Shown piece after piece: positions 36,601 through 48,600 of a DNA stretch of 64,000 nt. This stretch comes from Vitis vinifera. Lineage: Eukaryota; Streptophyta; Magnoliopsida; Vitales; Vitaceae. The stretch spans positions 3,992,001 through 4,056,000 of the forward strand of contig NC_081813.1 of the NCBI RefSeq assembly GCF_030704535.1, given 5' to 3'. The position numbers and the translations under genes are program-made. How positions within the stretch are numbered: position 1 is the first letter of the stretch; each line of letters starts with the position of its first letter. The notes under the pieces are model-generated. The model was not told where the DNA came from, did not search any database, and saw nothing but the letters and a program-made list of their open reading frames with translations.

Positions 36601-39600
36601 TCCTCCCCTCTTCATAGTTGGGTCGTCCATTGGGTGCTTCTTTTAAGTTTGTCTTAGTTTGGGATAGTGTAGAGAAGAGGTTTCATAAAAGACTACTATT
36701 GTGGAAAAAGGCAATACATTTCCAAAGGAGGGAGACTTACCCTAATCCGTAGCACCTTTTCTAGTATGCCTATCTATTTTATGTCCCTTTTTTGTATTCC
36801 GGGGGTAGTTAGGTTGAGGTTGAAGCAAATTCAAAGGAATTTTCTCTAGGAAGGAGTAGACCTGGACTGGAAACCCCATTTGGTAAATTGGGCCATTGTG
36901 TGCTCAAACAAAAGAAAGGGAGGTTTGGGGTGAGAAATTTGTTGTCCCTCAATAGAGCCTTGCTTTGTAAATGGAATTGGTGTTATGCAAAAGAAATGGG
37001 GGCCTTTTAGCAAAAAATAATTAGTGGAAAATATGGGGAAGATGATGGCGGGTGGTGCTCTTGTGAAGTGAGCATGGATTGAAAAATCGGAAAATGTCGC
37101 CGATATTTCGGAGAAATATCGGTTATCGGGCGGCATCGAAACGATAATCGGCACCGATTATCGATCGACGGAAAAATCGGCCAAAAATCGGCAAAATCGC
37201 CGATATATCGGCGAAATATCGGTGGAGAACCGAAAAATCGGCGAAACATCGGCGAGTGGAGGCACGCGCGGAGAAGAAGGAGGTGGATGGAAAAAAATCG
37301 GCAATTAATCGGCAAAATCGGCGATATATCGGCGATTTTTTGAAAAAATCGGCGATTTTTTCAAAAAAATCGGCGATTTTTTCCAACCAGATTTCACCCG
37401 TGTAATTTAATTTTTTATAAAAAAATTACTAAGCATGAAAGGAAGGATTCCATGTTGGGCCTGTCTTATGACATAGCCCACATATCCACTCCAATTACTG
37501 TGGGCTTTTTTTTCAGCCCACAAGACCATGCCAAGACTTTGCTGAGGATGACTTTTATAGGAGTCATTTGACTCCTTGTTCCTCTCATTTTCCGATGTGG
37601 GATTGCTTAAATATCAATGAAAAAAAACATAACAAAACTCCACCAAAAGGATTTGAACCTTGGACCAATCTTTTACTATAGTCCACCTAGGACACCACTT
37701 GGCTATATGTGTTTTGTTATCTAATATGCCAAACAAAACAATATATATTAGATTTTAAATTATAATATTAAATAAAAATAATATAATATTTTTAAAAATT
37801 ATGAAATTAGTTTAAATTTTCATTTTTTTATATATTCACATTTCAATATTATACATATTTCATTTAATAAAATTTAAAATATTAATATGATTTAATTTGA
37901 TAATATCAAAGATATAAAATAATATTATTGATGTTTAATTTATTCATATATATTTTAAAATTTTTATAATTATTTTTAATTTTAATAATATATTTATGAC
38001 GTCACCTGTTCGATCATCGGTCCGATTCTGAAAACATTGATTACACTTATAAAATAACTTTAACATGTATATTCTTGCTTATTTTTATCATTCTTTGGAT
38101 TTTTCTAAGCATTCCCATCAATTTTGGATAATTTTTGTCTCATCGATATTTGATGAAAAATATCCACCGATATTTCTCCGATATTTCCGATATATCCGTA
38201 AAATCCAAGTACCGATATATCCGTATTTACCGATATTTCAATCCTTGGAAGTGAGAGATGGGTATGAAGTAGGATTATGGAAAACCATTCAGAAGGATTG
38301 GCACATTTTGGGTAGTAGAATTGCTTATACAATGGGTAATGGAAGGGTGAGATTTTGGATGGACAAGTGGTGTGGAGATGAACCGCTAAGGATATCTTTT
38401 TCCTTATTATTTGCTCTTGCCATCCCCAAGGAGGTTTGGTTCTCTTCTTTTGATGGGGGTTGTTGGGCACCCTGCTTCTCTAGGCGACTCAATAATTGGG
38501 ATGTGGATATTGTGGAGTGGTTCTTCTTAAGGTTGCAAGGGTGGAGAGTGTGCAGGGATGAGGAGGATAAGTTGGTGTGGACAAGGGCGAAGAATGGAAA
38601 ATTTTCTGTTAAATTCTTGTACAAGGAGTTGGAGCCAGGAAGACAAATGGATTTCCCAACAAGTGTTATTTGGAACTCTTGGGTCCCGCCCAAGGTGGGC
38701 ATCTTCGCATGGGAGGCCACATGGAATAAAATTTTAACTTTGGATCACACTCAAAGGAGAGGGTGGGTTGTGGAAAACAAATGTTTCCTTTTGTTGCAAA
38801 GAGGAAGAATTGGTTGACCACATTCTCATCCACTATGACAAGACAAGGGTTGTATGACATCTCCTATTTTCTCTTTTTGGTGTGTCTTGGGTTCTTGCCT
38901 TTTCAATGAGAGAGACGCTCATAGGTTGGCATGGGTCTTTTGTGGGTAGGAAAAGGAAAAAGGTGTGGCGTGCTGCTCCTTTGTGCCTTTTTTGGACAAA
39001 CTGGAAGGAAAGGAATAGTAGGGTGTTAAAAAACAAGGAGCACTTTGTTCATAGGATTAAACTTAATTTTCTGTGTAATTTTTAAGTGTGGTCCAATTTG
39101 TTTATAACTCTTGACTCTTCTTCTATTGCAGATTTTGTGGATTGGTTAGGGTCTTGTTGAGGAGGTGTCATTTTTTTTGTTGTCCTTTGGTTTTTTGGTG
39201 GCGTCTTAGGCACCCTTTGTATACTCCATGTGTACTTTGGAGCGCTTTTCTGGTGTTGCTTTTATTAATATATGTTCTCTTTATCTATCAAAAAAAAAAA
39301 AAAAAAAAAAAAAAACAATGAGATTTGGTGCCTGGGTTTTGACTTTCTCTGTCTCACTCTGAAAAATCTTAAGTTTTAATTTCCTTTCTTTTTTTTCTTT
39401 TCTTTTTTTTGAGAAATATATCATATGCATTTTTTTTGTTGCTGTTAAACTGAGAAGGAAAACTTGGTTGATATGGTACTGACATATACTATTCCAGTTG
39501 AGAAACACAAATGCCAACTGAAACAGAATCAACAACTTAGTCTAGAAAGTGCAAAACTGATGGGAGATCAGTATTAGTTTTAAACTGCACAAGTTTCCTT

Positions 39601-42600
39601 GTTTTTTCATTTATTGCTTTGCACCTTCCTCTCTTCTTACAGAATCACATTATAACCTTAGATCAACAAAAAGAAAGATAGTGGTAATGCATTACAGTTA
39701 TTCCCTTTAATACACACTTTATTGTTAAATGATTATGATTATGATAATGATGCTTTTATAATGTCTGCATAACTTATAATAAAGAACTTTTTAGGTTTAC
39801 AAAAGCTGTTCCTGTGCAATTGTGTGGAACCAAAAATGTGATCCTCCAATTTTGTTACCTTTCTGGCATGCTTTGCATATTGATACATTACTATGGATTA
39901 TGGTCATGGCCATTTTTACTGTGTAAATATGTGGATTTGAGAATGTAGAATTATCTTCTCTTCCAGTGTTGTATTGACTGGAACAACATCTTGAAGGGGT
40001 GGGAGGGGGGTGGTTCACTTTTCCGCTTGAATCTCCTTCCTTTGGTCAATCTTAAGGCAGAGGATATCGACTGACAATACTCCCCTGTTGGTGGGCTGAT
40101 GACAACTCTTCTCTTTCAGGCTTCTCCCTTGGATATCAATAGCTTTGTTCTCCTTAAGACTTAAATCCTCTACCTTTCCCAATGGGAGAGTCTCCATGGT
40201 TGTTTCCCTGCATTTGATAAGAAGCAATAGCCCAACCTTGAATCTTCCATCCCAATCAGAGTATCCATCTGCAAAACCTCGGATTCGATAATCTAATCCA
40301 GTTGAGATAAGCAGTTCCAACCAGGAATGGAAAGCCTTTGATCTCCTACCCAACCCAATCCATCAATATTATTTGTTGATTCAAGGAGCAGAAATTACGG
40401 AAGGATCAGTTATTGGTTGGGTTGAGGCTTATTATGGTGAATCCATTCCCTTCCCACTTATCAATCCAGGGTGGTGGGTCACCTCATTTGCTCTCCCTCC
40501 TTTGATGGATGTGCCACCAATCAAGAATTGGATTGATGACTGCCTTCTTGAATGGGGATGTAGAAAGAACTTATCCTCCTCCCCGACCTTGCCTTCCATT
40601 TATCCTATTTTGAGATGACAAACAAATAACTTCTCTTTTTTCCATCTGAGCATGAGGTAGAAGGGAATTGATCAACCAATCCTTAAAAGAGAAGAGATAG
40701 AACTCTTCTGGCCTGTTCAGTAAATCTATTTTTTCCATTCAAACAACTCACTTGAAGTGGCTACCTTTGTTTGTTTGGGTATTTTTGTTTCTTTTGGACA
40801 TTTTTTGCCTACTGGAACTTTGCATTCCTTAAACTGTGCTTCCGCTTTTCCCCTTCTCATTATTGTATGCTCTTTTTATTTTGTCTTTTTTTGTTGTTGT
40901 ATTAAGAAGTTATTGTCTCTATTTATTTATCATATAAGTAGAATTTATTGTGGGGCACTCCCTTGCCCCTTTGGTTCTCTAATAAGAAAATGGGTTCTCA
41001 TATTTATATTTCAGCTTGAAGTTGACAAAGGAAGATATATTTTCTTTTCTCTCCATGCTATTAGAATACCCTATTTTGGGTTTAAATGCTGGAATATATT
41101 CTTCTTACTCATTGATGAACCTAAATAAAGTATTTTGATATCGAGTGCCATATCTTGGGCTTCTATACTCAGATTTTATGAGTATCTCATGTTCTCTCTC
41201 CCTCCCTCACACACACATGTGGCTAAAGGCCTTATTGCATGGTCATACACAATGGGTTCATAGGCCCCAGAATGTGGACATGGCAATAGGGTAGGGCTGG
41301 GAGACAGAAGTTTGGGTCGTGTGGACCCAAAGGAGTATGATCACTATCCAATCTGCACAAAGATTATGCTGCCTATAGGTATGGGTTAGGGAGCATAACC
41401 AATCTGTAGAAATGATACTTTGTATGTCTTTTATCAGGTTCAAGAGGGAATAGAGCTTAGAGTCATCTTTTTGATTTATCTTAGTGGCATATCCTGATTC
41501 TTTGAGCAATGTCTCTGAAGCTATTTGCCCAGGCGAGTGTTGCACCCTCTATGGATGCCCAACCCTCATCTTGATCATTGTCACAACCACCAATGTTATA
41601 GGCCATCTCCCATTCTCATCTCTGATCAAACAACCAGCCCCAGCCAAACTGGGTTCCCTTCGCACATCCATTAACAATCTAACTCAGTCCAAAATGGAGA
41701 ATTTCCTAGTAATAAATCTTCTATTATAGTACTACTAAAATACCATTTTCATGTTCAGTGTTTGTTAAGAGACTGGAATGTTCTATATAGCGGGTTGCCT
41801 GTAATTTTCTGTTGTTCTCTTTCCATGATGTGGAACTTACCATACTCCTTCTCATCTCAGTGACAAGCTCCTCAGTTTGGTTCAACTTGCCTGCAGCTGC
41901 TTCCTTAATTATCATCATCAGGTATTTGTCTCTAGATTTTGAGATGAGAAGGAAAGCAGCAGCATACAATAGCAAACCATCCTCAGCAAATACTGTGTCT
42001 CAAAAGAAATCTCCTGAAGGTCCTAAAATTATTGAGAAGTTTGACTGGAGGAGGAAGGTTAATTCCTCTGTTGTTGAGGATGCAATTGATCAGTTCACCA
42101 GACATCTGGTTTCTGAGTGGGTGACTGATCTCTGGTACTCTCGCATAACGCCTGATAAAGAGGGCCCAGAGGAGCTGGTGCAGATCATGAATGGAGTTCT
42201 TGGAGAAATTTCATCTCGCGCAAGGAATGTAAATCTCATCGATCTTTTAACAAGGTTTTAGTTCCAAAGACATCTCATTTTGATCTAATTTCGAGTTGTT
42301 TTTGTCTGAAAGTGTATTTACTGGAAAAAGCTTCTTTTTGGATTGAAGCAGGGATCTTATCAATCTCATTTGCACCCACTTGGAGCTTTTCCGTGCAATT
42401 CAAGGAAAGATTGTGAAGAAACAGTTGGGATCATTATCTATTGCTGACCGAGATAAGGAACTAAAACTTGTCCTGGCCGCAGAAAACAAATTGCACCCTG
42501 CACTATTTTCTGCTGAGGCTGAGCACAAGGTTGTCTACTCTATTTTGTGTCCTCCAGATTATGCTAAGTCAGTCAGTCTATAGATCTCACCTCAAGGGTG

Positions 42601-45600
42601 AAGGTATTTCTTAGGAATTCTTCCACTCTCTGAATTGTGGTGATCATACTTTTTGTTCAATTTTCTGGCAGGTTTTGCAGCATTTGATGGATGGTCTCAT
42701 TGTTTTTACTTTCAAGCCTGAAGATCTGCAATGCTCTTTCTTCCGTTATACTGTCAGGGAGCTTCTTGCTTGTGCTGTGATTCGACCAGTCTTAAACTTG
42801 GCTAATCCAAGGTAACCGTTCCTGTTGTTCTGCTTTTGTAAAATTTTATTATGTTGTTGGTATTCTCATTTTTCTTCAATTTCTATGACAGGTTTATTAA
42901 TGAAAGAATTGAATCTTTAGTTATTTCAGCAGCCAAGGCTAATAAAGGAGGTACTACAGCTCAAGAGGCATCCCAGCCTAAACCAAATGGGTCGTCAAGG
43001 ATCTCATCTGATCATTTTTCTCGATTTCTAGATCCTTCTGTTACAGGTGTTGAACTCGTGCAGTTGAAAAATGATCAATCTAGAACTGCTGCAGATAAGA
43101 GCGGGAAGGACAATGTGAATGGAACGCATCTTTCAAAGGACCCATTGCTTTCGATTGATGCTCGATCCACTCGTTCATGGGGTTCTTTGCCTTCTGGTCC
43201 CCTAACTGGTGATGGAAGAGGTATTCAACATCACCGCACTGGAGGTGAATGGGGTGATATGTTAGATATAGTTTCTCGCAGAAAGACTCAAGTTCTTGCT
43301 CCAGAAAATTTTGAAAATATGTGGACAAAAGGGAGAAACTACAAAAAGAAGGAAGATCGATTAACCGAGCAAGCCACTCAAAGTTCTTTGGCAGGGAAAA
43401 CTGATGCTGTGAATAACTCAAAGGGGATACATAACCCCAAAGAAAAGGATGGTATAAGCAAGGTTAATTCTCCCCAGAGCAGTGGTATCATGTCTGGATG
43501 TAATGATCAGTCAACAACAAAAAATTTGTTCCCTCGTGCTGACCTGAATATATCAACTCACTCTTCAGATACTCTATATCAAGAAGATGATGATAATGCT
43601 CTCATGCGCTTGGAGGAGGTTGAAACCGGGAGCAGTAGTTCCTATACTACTGAAGATGAAGAAACCAACGCTGTGACTGGTCTTGATTCCCCTGTCACCA
43701 AGGTTTGGGATGGAAGAAGCAACAGAAATCTCGCGGTTTCTCACATTCGTCATCCACTAGAAAGTTCTGAAGGCCATATGGGAAAAAAGACTAATAAAGG
43801 CCATGTTCGTTATCAAACAGTACCTAGAAACCACACTGGCAGGAAAAGGTCTAGATTAAGTAGTCAAAAGGTGCATGTCTGGCAAGAGGTTGAGAGAACA
43901 AGCTTCTTGTCCGGAGATGGACAGGATATACTAAATTCTTCTAAAGGACATGAAAAGTCTGAGGATTCTAGTGATGATTCTGAGACAGAACTGTTGGGAA
44001 GAGTTAATAGTGGAGCAGCTGCTTCTTCATCTGCACCTTCTATTTCTAAATCTGAAAGCCGTAGTTTTTCTGTTAATACCCTGCAAAATTCATTATTGGC
44101 AGATTCTTTTTTGAAGTTGAGATGTGAGGTAGACATATGGCTCAGTTTTTGTATTTGTTTCAGCATGGTTAATTTGTTTCTGTATCCTGCTATCATCTGA
44201 AGTCCATAACCTTGTTTCTTTTTGCAGGTTTTGGGAGCTAATATTGTGAAAAGTGGCTCTAGAACATTTGCTGTTTATTCAATTTCTGTTACCGATATAA
44301 ATAATAATAGCTGGTCCATCAAAAGAAGGTGCCAGGGATAGTGCTGTACACTTTCTGGTTTTTTTTGTTGATGGATATGTTCTTTAATTTTCATTCATAC
44401 AGGGCTTCTTCAGTTTATTCTCTTATAGTTCATACTTCTTCTTTCATTGTACATTGCTATGGCTTCTATAACTGCACTCTGTTGCTGTTTCATTTATAGG
44501 TTCCGACATTTTGAAGAACTGCATCGGCGTCTCAAAGAATTTCCAGAGTATAATCTTCATTTGCCACCAAAGCATTTTCTGTCAACAGGTTTAGACATGC
44601 TTGTCATTCAAGAACGGTGTAACTTGCTGGACATATATTTAAAGGTCCTATGCTAAATATACTCCTTTCTTCTGTTTCTTTTCCTTATTTTTTTGTTTTA
44701 TTTATATTGGAGCTTAAGCTTTTAGGAAAATTGAATGTCCCACATGGTATCAAAGCTCTAAATTAGCTAGAGGTCCCTGGTCCAAGTCATCCCCATTTAT
44801 TTATCTAATACTGTGATCACAAAAATGTGATTTGTTTGCTGCTAATGGTTGTTGTGTATGTGGGTAGGAAATCCAATTACATATGTAGGAAATTCAACAT
44901 TTTCTGATCAGAATCTCTGAAGGGTGTGTGTGTGTTTTCTGGCTTGTGTTAACCATTGTCTTTTTTATTCTTTAATTTTTATTTTATGGATTCGAGACGA
45001 GTGCTTGTTCCATGACTGGTAGCATTTCCTAAGTCACCAGTGTTTATGTTATTTGAAAGCCAAATATATGTATTTCATGTAGCTAATGAGTTATTCCTGC
45101 TTTCAATTATGTTGAGATTAGAACAGTAAATTAAAGTTATCAGCACTTATGGCATAAGGGGTCTGGGTATTGCTTTACCTGTGAGAAAAAACTCCAGTTT
45201 TTTATTTTATTGTTCAGTGTGTTGTAACTAACAATTTTACTTTTCTGTCCTGACATATTGTCTTGTTTTCTTATGCTCCCAATCTCCAAATGACATTTTC
45301 ATGTGTTTCTGTTCTTCAGAAGCTCTTGCAACTTCCCACAATTTCAGGATCAATTGAAGTTTGGGACTTCCTTAGTGTAGATTCTCAGGTTTGATATTTT
45401 CTTCTTTTTATCCTTTTTTGTGTGTGGATTGGTACCTTATGTAGAGTGGGGCTTGTTATCCTTTTTATTTTGGGAAGAATTTCTAACTGCTTGTAAAATG
45501 CAGACATACATCTTCTCAAATTCCATTTCAATCATCGAAACATTGTCAGGTAAATTGTCTTTCTATGTAGGATTCTATATATTTCCATTTTTTTTCCTTT

Positions 45601-48600
45601 TTCTGAATATTTGATATTCTTTCATTTTTCCGTGGAATTTAATAGTTGACCTACATTGCAAGCCAGCAGAAAATAGTAACAAAGTTCTGAGTTTTGTTGG
45701 CCCTCTAGTCAATCCTCTACCCTCCAGGAGAGCACATTTAGGGACTGAAAGCAAGGAACCTCCATTGCAGACGAAGCATAATCATCTTGTAGATCAGGGA
45801 AGATTGACAGAGAAAGGCCCCACATATTCTCTGGTGGAAAAGCCTGTTAAAGAATGTGGAAAGCCATTTGACGATTCAGGCAGTGACTCAGATTCTAGAG
45901 TGCAAAAGAATGCATCTTCTATGGGAAACTTGGGAAAGAAAGTTAAAGGAAGAGAAGGTGATGGTTTACTAGAAACATCTGAGGTGCTTTCTGATGCTGA
46001 AAATGACCCATCCCTTCCTACAGAGGTAACCACTATAGCTAATTACAATCTACTTTGTTTGAATTTTATTGACTTGTGTTTAGTAGCAAACCATTATTTT
46101 GTCACCATTTTGTAGAGTTATAGTGCTTCTTCTTGTAGTGCTGTGCATGTTCCAGCCTACCTATGCCATGTATAGGTTTTTAACTTAAAATTTCTTGAAT
46201 GCAGTGGGTTCCACCAAGTCTAAGTGTTCCCATATTAGATTTGGTAGATGTTATTTTCCAGCTTCAAGATGGTGGATGGATCAGGTATTCAATATATGTC
46301 ATCTAGAATTTTGTTGTATCACATCAGGATAATTTTTCAATTTTCATATTTACTAACTCATATCCTGATCTTATTAAATTGATGAATTCTTGTGAACACT
46401 ATTTTCTATGCATTTCAGGCGGAAGGCTTTCTGGGTGGCCAAACAGGTATTACAACTGGGAATGGGTGATGCTTTTGATGATTGGTTAATTGAGAAAATT
46501 CAGCTTCTGCGGAAGGGATCAGTGATTGCTTCAGGGATCAAGAGAGTTGAGAAGGTAAATATTAACGTCAATTTGATTCTAGAATTTCAACAACTTTTGG
46601 GATATCTGAATGCAGTTCCAACTTGTTAGTATCTGCTTTATTAAATTTTTTGGACTAAACCAGTTCTATGCTTGCATATGTTAATATCTCCTTTATTAAA
46701 ATTTTTGAATTAAAAACAGTTCCATGCTTGAAGTATCTGGTCCTATGTTTGATAGAATGGGATTTGGAGTTCCAGATGACATTAAATTCATTTCAACAAT
46801 CTTTGGTTTTATTCTTTTGTTGTAGGGATATTTTTTGTTGTAATCAAAGATCAATAACAAGTGGCAACATGACCAATCCTTAATGGAGCTGGACCTTTTT
46901 TGTTCTTTAAATCTTACCTATCAAAAAACAAAACAAAACAAAACAAATAAGAAGAGTCCAGGTCCATTGAGGATTGGTCCTGACAATTTACGTATGCTCA
47001 GAACTCCACTTTTTTCCTCATATTTATGATCCTCTGCATGTGTGTCCTTTCTGACATTGAATATGACCATTATTAATGCTGCAAATATTTTCAAACCTCC
47101 CATGTATCCTTTTTGATGGGTCTGATTGCCCTTGGCAATTTGATGCTGCCTAGAATTTGTCTAACATTTTCAATCCTGCCACTTAGAATATTTGTATTTG
47201 TAAATTGGTTCCTAACAACTAGTCAAACAAGAAATCAACCAATGGTAGTATCTTAGGACATATGCTGTGACATAAAATGTGACATAAGCAAAGAAGTTAC
47301 AATGAAAATTATTGCAAGAGAACTATTATAAAACACAATATAATTTGCATGAAAACAATAGGTTTTAGATGGAAAGAAACGCCAAAATCAAGTAATCTTT
47401 GGATTAGCGCTTCTTAAGCAACTCTGACCAGAAGGGCTTAATGCTAAAATCATTAAAAATAAATAAATCAGTTTGGTATGCTGAACAGTTAGGAAATGTT
47501 TAGAAAGAAAAAGAAGTTGAATCCAAGGAAGATAGGAAAGAAGAAGGTGAGAGAGGGAACTTACAAAGAGCAAGGGAGGGGATAATACAGTCTTCCAAAC
47601 CTCTTGGGACACAGAACTCCAAAAGAAGCCAGCAAAGGCAGAGGTGCAAGAAAAGAAAGAATAAGAAGAAGAGAGAATAGTAAGGGGCAGTCAAGCCCAG
47701 TTTTTCAGGATAATCTCTGGAAACCTCTCTAATTGGGGTTGGTTCAGATGTTTTATTGCTAAGGTAAAATACTAAAAAGTTAGTGTGCCAAAATGAGTAC
47801 AATATTTGGCGTTTTAGACTACCTGGAATTACAATCTGAGAAATGTTCTACTCTGTTACTTGCCAAGCAAGTACTAACTTAAGTGAGGATGTAGACAACA
47901 CCCACAACATCATCAGATATACCAATTAGTAAGCTATATGATCAAAGAATCAGGCAGCTTCTTCCAGCTAAAAAGGTGGAATAGAAACGCTAAAATAAAA
48001 ATCCATGCTGCCCCTCCAATCTAACTCTTCTTCATCCTACAGATTCTATGTCAATATTTTCTAGATCCATCTCCATCACAGGTTCCTTAAGGTCCTTGGT
48101 TATCTGATTGGAGCCTGCCCTCTTCACTTGCATGATCATCAGGCCACCATCTTTCTTTCCCCTTTAATTGTGATTCTCTACCTTCATACTTGTACTAGAA
48201 AGCAGTCATAGTATGCTTGTTAAATACCTTGATATGGAGTGGGGAAACATGATCAGATAGTGCAGCCTGACTGGCCAAAAAAACCTTTTTTCACTTATTT
48301 TACAGTAGGTTATAATTGAATTGATGAATATAAGTTTGGGTAATAGTGTTACTGAATTTAATTTTTTGGTGTTTATTACACTTTGTACATGATAAATGGT
48401 CTTCCATGTGTGCCCTTCTTTTTTATAAATATTATAATTGAAAAGCAAAGAAAAGGTTGCATGATTTGAATGTGACATTTTTATAGTTTGAATGCTGCTG
48501 TATCTAATTGGAGGCTTTTTACTTTTAATTGAATGTAATTCTTTTATCATTTCACCCCCATGATTTCCATTTTTATCTCAGACAAAGATAGCATTTCCCT

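Noticed and set aside
37090-37390. Regularly repeated ATCGG units, considered as a CRISPR-like array
   Set aside because: Units are short, irregularly spaced and lack unique spacers of constant length; plant DNA; explained as transposon subterminal repeats.
37651-37672. GGATTTGAACCTTGG, resembling a tRNA T-arm
   Set aside because: No acceptor stem, D-arm or anticodon arm could be formed around it; it lies inside the hAT-like element.
41878-41940. Possible intron starting at GTATTTG after ATCATCAG (41922)
   Set aside because: Reading through gives [19 protein letters not shown], a segment expected in this protein family, so the donor is not used.
43080-43421. Minus-strand 113-codon frame
   Set aside because: Lies fully opposite PX exon 5, whose frame is phase-linked to all neighbouring exons.
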